Notes under the pieces: generated by a model | The model's input: the letters and a program-made list of their open reading frames with translations, nothing else | What the model was told of the DNA's origin: nothing | Databases searched by the model: none | Made by a program: the position numbers and the translations under genes | NCBI RefSeq assembly: GCF_021491915.1 | Contig: NZ_CP090836.1 | Span: 1,536,501-1,600,500, forward strand | Length of the DNA: 64,000 nt | Direction: 5' to 3' | Source of the DNA: Paracoccus everestensis | Lineage (GTDB): Bacteria; Pseudomonadota; Alphaproteobacteria; Rhodobacterales; Rhodobacteraceae | In this document: positions 61,787-64,000 of the stretch, one piece after another | Numbering within the stretch: the first letter of the stretch is position 1 | Layout: every line of letters starts with the position of its first letter

Positions 61787-62068
61787 TCAGTCCTCATCGC
61801 CCCACCGGCCACGGCGATCATCGTCGTCATCGCCGTCATCATCCCAGCGATCATCATCGTCATCGTCATAGTCGTCGTCATGGCCGACGCGATAAGCGCC
61901 GCCCCACCAGCGGTCGTCGTTCCGATCCCGGCCCTGCATATCGAACTGCGAGGTGGCAAGTCCGCGAAGGATGCGGTTGCCGTCGTCGTTGTCATCGGCC
62001 AGGGCGGCGCCCGGCATGGCAAGTCCGGCGCTTGTCGCCAAGGCGAGCAGAAGGCTGTGCCGTGTCAT
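61787..62068 (-). CDS. Small secreted aspartate-rich protein
   Basis: A 93-residue protein with a signal peptide (MTRHSLLLALATSAGLAMPG, Ala-rich, likely AxA cleavage at ALADD) and a mature part of which about 40% is Asp, in runs (HDDDYDDDDDDRWDDDGD and similar) interleaved with Arg/Trp/Gly. Such polyacidic repeats could bind Ca or other cations. No family recognised. It runs against the beta-oxidation operon and after proB. The repetitive GAT/GAC coding is striking, and short-repeat slippage is possible. Confidence 0.65.
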   Translation of the reverse strand: MTRHSLLLALATSAGLAMPGAALADDNDDGNRILRGLATSQFDMQGRDRNDDRWWGGAYRVGHDDDYDDDDDDRWDDDGDDDDDRRGRWGDED

Positions 62069-62169
62069 GGCTGCGGTCCTTCATCTGTCACAGGCCATCC
62101 TGCCTGCGGGATGATGACGGATGGGGCGCAGGATTATTCCCGCAGAGACGAAAAAACGTGGCCCGCGCC

Positions 62170-63282
62170 CTACAGCGCCATGTCGTCGCGATGCACCAGG
62201 GCCGCGCGGGCGGTGTATCCCAGGATCGCCTCGATCCGGTCGGACCGGTGGCCCGCGATCCGCCGCGCTTCGTCCGCAGTATAGCGGGTCAGGCCAACCG
62301 CCAGCGTCTGGCCCGAAGGCCCGGTGATCGCCACGGGATCGCCACGCCCGAATTCGCCCACAATTGTCTGGACCCCGGCGGGCAGCAGGGATTTCCCGCC
62401 TTGCAGCGCCAGCACGGCGCCCTCATCGACAACCAAGGCTCCCTTGGGTTTCATGGCCGCGATCCAGCGCTTGCGGGCAAGCTGAGGGTCGCTTTCGGGC
62501 AGGAACCAACTGCACCGCGCGCCGTCCACCACGGCCGACAGCGGGCGCATCACCGATCCTTCGGCAATCGCCATGGCGCAGCCCCCGGCGATGGCCGTGC
62601 GCGCAGCCATCAGCTTGGTCTTCATGCCACCCTTGGACAGGCCGGATACCGGATCGCCGCCCATCGCCTCGATCTCCGGCGTCAGAGCTTCGATCACCGG
62701 CAGGTGGCGGGCGGTGGGATCGGTCTTGGGATTGGACGTGTAAAGCCCGTCCACGTCCGACAGCAGCAGCAACTGGTCCGCGCCGCAGGTAACGGCAATC
62801 TGCGCGGCCAGGCGGTCGTTGTCGCCAAAGCGTATCTCATCGGTGGCGACCGTGTCGTTCTCGTTGACGATGGGCACGACGCCCAAGCCCAGCAGCGTCT
62901 GCATGGTCGCGCGGCTGTTCAGATACCGGCGCCGGTCCGCGCTGTCCTCCAGCGTCAGCAGCACTTGCGCGGTGGTCACGCCATGGGGGGCCAGGGCTTC
63001 CTCGTAAGCCCGCGCCAGCCGGATCTGGCCCACGGCGGCGGCGGCCTGCGCCTGTTCCAGCGGCAGCGCACCGAGGGGCAAGCCCAGCACCCGCCGTCCA
63101 AGCGCGATGGATCCCGACGACACCAGCACCACGTCGCAGCCGCGCCCGCGCCACAAGGCCACGTCGTCGCACAACCCCCGCAGCCAGTCGCCCCGCAAGC
63201 CCCGGTCATCGACCAGCAGCGCGGATCCGACCTTGACGACCAACCGCCGGGCTTGCGCCAGGGTCGGGATCACGGCTGCCAT
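62170..63282 (-). CDS. proB: Glutamate 5-kinase
   Basis: First enzyme of proline synthesis from glutamate; phosphorylates glutamate gamma-carboxyl. The 370-residue protein has an amino-acid-kinase domain ([69 protein letters not shown]) and a C-terminal PUA domain (about 280-360, [22 protein letters not shown]). The start overlaps the Obg gene by 13 nt. It lies just downstream of obg on the same strand, an order common in bacteria. Confidence 0.95.
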   Translation of the reverse strand: MAAVIPTLAQARRLVVKVGSALLVDDRGLRGDWLRGLCDDVALWRGRGCDVVLVSSGSIALGRRVLGLPLGALPLEQAQAAAAVGQIRLARAYEEALAPHGVTTAQVLLTLEDSADRRRYLNSRATMQTLLGLGVVPIVNENDTVATDEIRFGDNDRLAAQIAVTCGADQLLLLSDVDGLYTSNPKTDPTARHLPVIEALTPEIEAMGGDPVSGLSKGGMKTKLMAARTAIAGGCAMAIAEGSVMRPLSAVVDGARCSWFLPESDPQLARKRWIAAMKPKGALVVDEGAVLALQGGKSLLPAGVQTIVGEFGRGDPVAITGPSGQTLAVGLTRYTADEARRIAGHRSDRIEAILGYTARAALVHRDDMAL

Positions 63283-64000
63283 GGCGCCTCTGATTCATCC
63301 TTCCTGACGCTGCGGGATGGTTCGATCTGGGACCACAAAGCGCGCAGAACCTCGGTCACGCCCAGTTTCGCGACACCCGACATCAGCAGGACCGGAGTGC
63401 CGATCTCTGCTTCAAGCTCTGCCTTGCGCAGGGCGATGGTTTCATCATCCATGGCGTCGATCTTGTTCAGCGCCGTGACGCGCGGCTTTTCCATCAGGAC
63501 CGGGGAATAGGCCGCAAGCTCGGTCAGGATGGTGCGGGCATCGGTTGCCACATCATCGGACGTGCCATCAACCAGATGCAACAGCACGCGGGACCGTTCG
63601 ACATGGCCCAGGAACTGGTCGCCAAGGCCCCTGCCCTCGCTGGCGCCTTCGATCAGGCCGGGGATGTCGGCCATGACGAATTCATGGCCGTCGATGCCCA
63701 CAACGCCCAGGTTCGGGTGCAGCGTGGTAAAGGGATAATCCGCGATCTTGGGCCGGGCGTTCGACACGGCCGCCAAGAAGGTCGATTTTCCGGCATTCGG
63801 CAGGCCAACCAGGCCCGCATCCGCGATCAGCTTCAGCCGCAGCCAGATCGTGCGCTCCACCCCCTCCTGGCCAGGATTGGCATTGCGCGGGCTGCGATTG
63901 GTCGAGGTCTTGAAATGCAGGTTCCCCCACCCGCCATTGCCGCCGCGCGCCAGCAGGACCCGTTGCCCTGGTTCGGTCAGGTCCGCGATGACGGTTTCCT
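63270..64000 (-). CDS. obg: GTPase Obg (CgtA), 5' end outside window
   Basis: Obg-family GTPase involved in large-subunit ribosome assembly and stress control. The window holds the last 243 residues or so; the gene continues past 64000. The glycine-rich OBG region ([20 protein letters not shown]) is at the edge, then the G domain with G1 [13 protein letters not shown]2 [10 protein letters not shown]3 [12 protein letters not shown] and G4 NKID. It lacks a long C-terminal OCT domain in this stretch. It overlaps proB at its 3' end. Confidence 0.95.
   Translation of the reverse strand, partial: ETVIADLTEPGQRVLLARGGNGGWGNLHFKTSTNRSPRNANPGQEGVERTIWLRLKLIADAGLVGLPNAGKSTFLAAVSNARPKIADYPFTTLHPNLGVVGIDGHEFVMADIPGLIEGASEGRGLGDQFLGHVERSRVLLHLVDGTSDDVATDARTILTELAAYSPVLMEKPRVTALNKIDAMDDETIALRKAELEAEIGTPVLLMSGVAKLGVTEVLRALWSQIEPSRSVRKDESEAPWQP

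Noticed and set aside
1..64000. CRISPR array, rRNA operon, integron or phage
   Set aside because: No regularly spaced direct repeats, rRNA core sequences, integrase gene or phage genes were seen; the mobile DNA consists of insertion sequences.

Overview
The window is high-GC DNA from an alphaproteobacterium of the order Rhodobacterales, most like Paracoccus. The main pointers are a zeta-type F1Fo-ATPase inhibitor (first described in Paracoccus), a tRNA-His with A73 and no encoded G-1 (an alphaproteobacterial trait), an ethylmalonyl-CoA-pathway malyl-CoA lyase, the MmcB/DUF6324 gene pair, and the DUF1476-purC-purS order. This assignment is inferred from gene content; no database search was run.

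Layout. 1-603: 3' part of a D-2-hydroxyacid dehydrogenase. 658-5238: C4-dicarboxylate module, dctA divergent from dctB-dctD. 5239-9009: sulfate ABC transporter operon (cysA-sbp-cysT-cysW) with 4-nt overlaps throughout. 9218-13791: capsule genes kpsC, an OPX export lipoprotein and kpsS. 13926-16860: riboflavin synthase, nusB, a small membrane protein and a DUF481 outer-membrane protein. 17191-20221: mmcB, DUF6324, tRNA-His, a DUF883/holin-like envelope pair, grxD-bolA and a small lipoprotein. 20290-25940: a nested insertion-sequence block, in which an IS1111-group IS110 element sits inside an IS30 transposase, next to a second intact IS30 and an ISNCY-type element bracketed by two unusual hairpins. 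26040-29760: damaged ground with a thioredoxin-like pseudogene, intact gph, a cbbY-like remnant, a sulfur-transferase/phosphatase-like gene, an ArsC-like gene cut off by IS630, and a 24-residue lipopeptide gene. 29821-45651: housekeeping genes (DUF3422, pntAB, pepN, acyltransferase, D-amino-acid transaminase, mcl1, TSUP exporter, surE-pcm-nlpD-like, PRC-barrel). 45683-50318: a polar amino-acid type ABC transporter operon ending in a glutamine-synthetase-like ligase. 50400-54127: purS, purC, zeta subunit, MATE exporter and two PaaI thioesterases. 54280-61726: two MerR-type regulators followed by a beta-oxidation operon. 61787-64000: an Asp-rich secreted protein, proB and the start-truncated obg.

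The most noteworthy signals are: (i) two long hairpins with an identical 19-nt loop but different, internally complementary stems on either side of the ISNCY transposase; (ii) a DctD that lacks a recognisable GAFTGA motif, the Walker B glutamate and the sensor II arginine; (iii) an IS1111-group insertion whose conceptual removal restores a 333-codon IS30 frame, with a roughly 320-nt non-coding end that could encode a bridge RNA; (iv) several very small or low-complexity envelope proteins.
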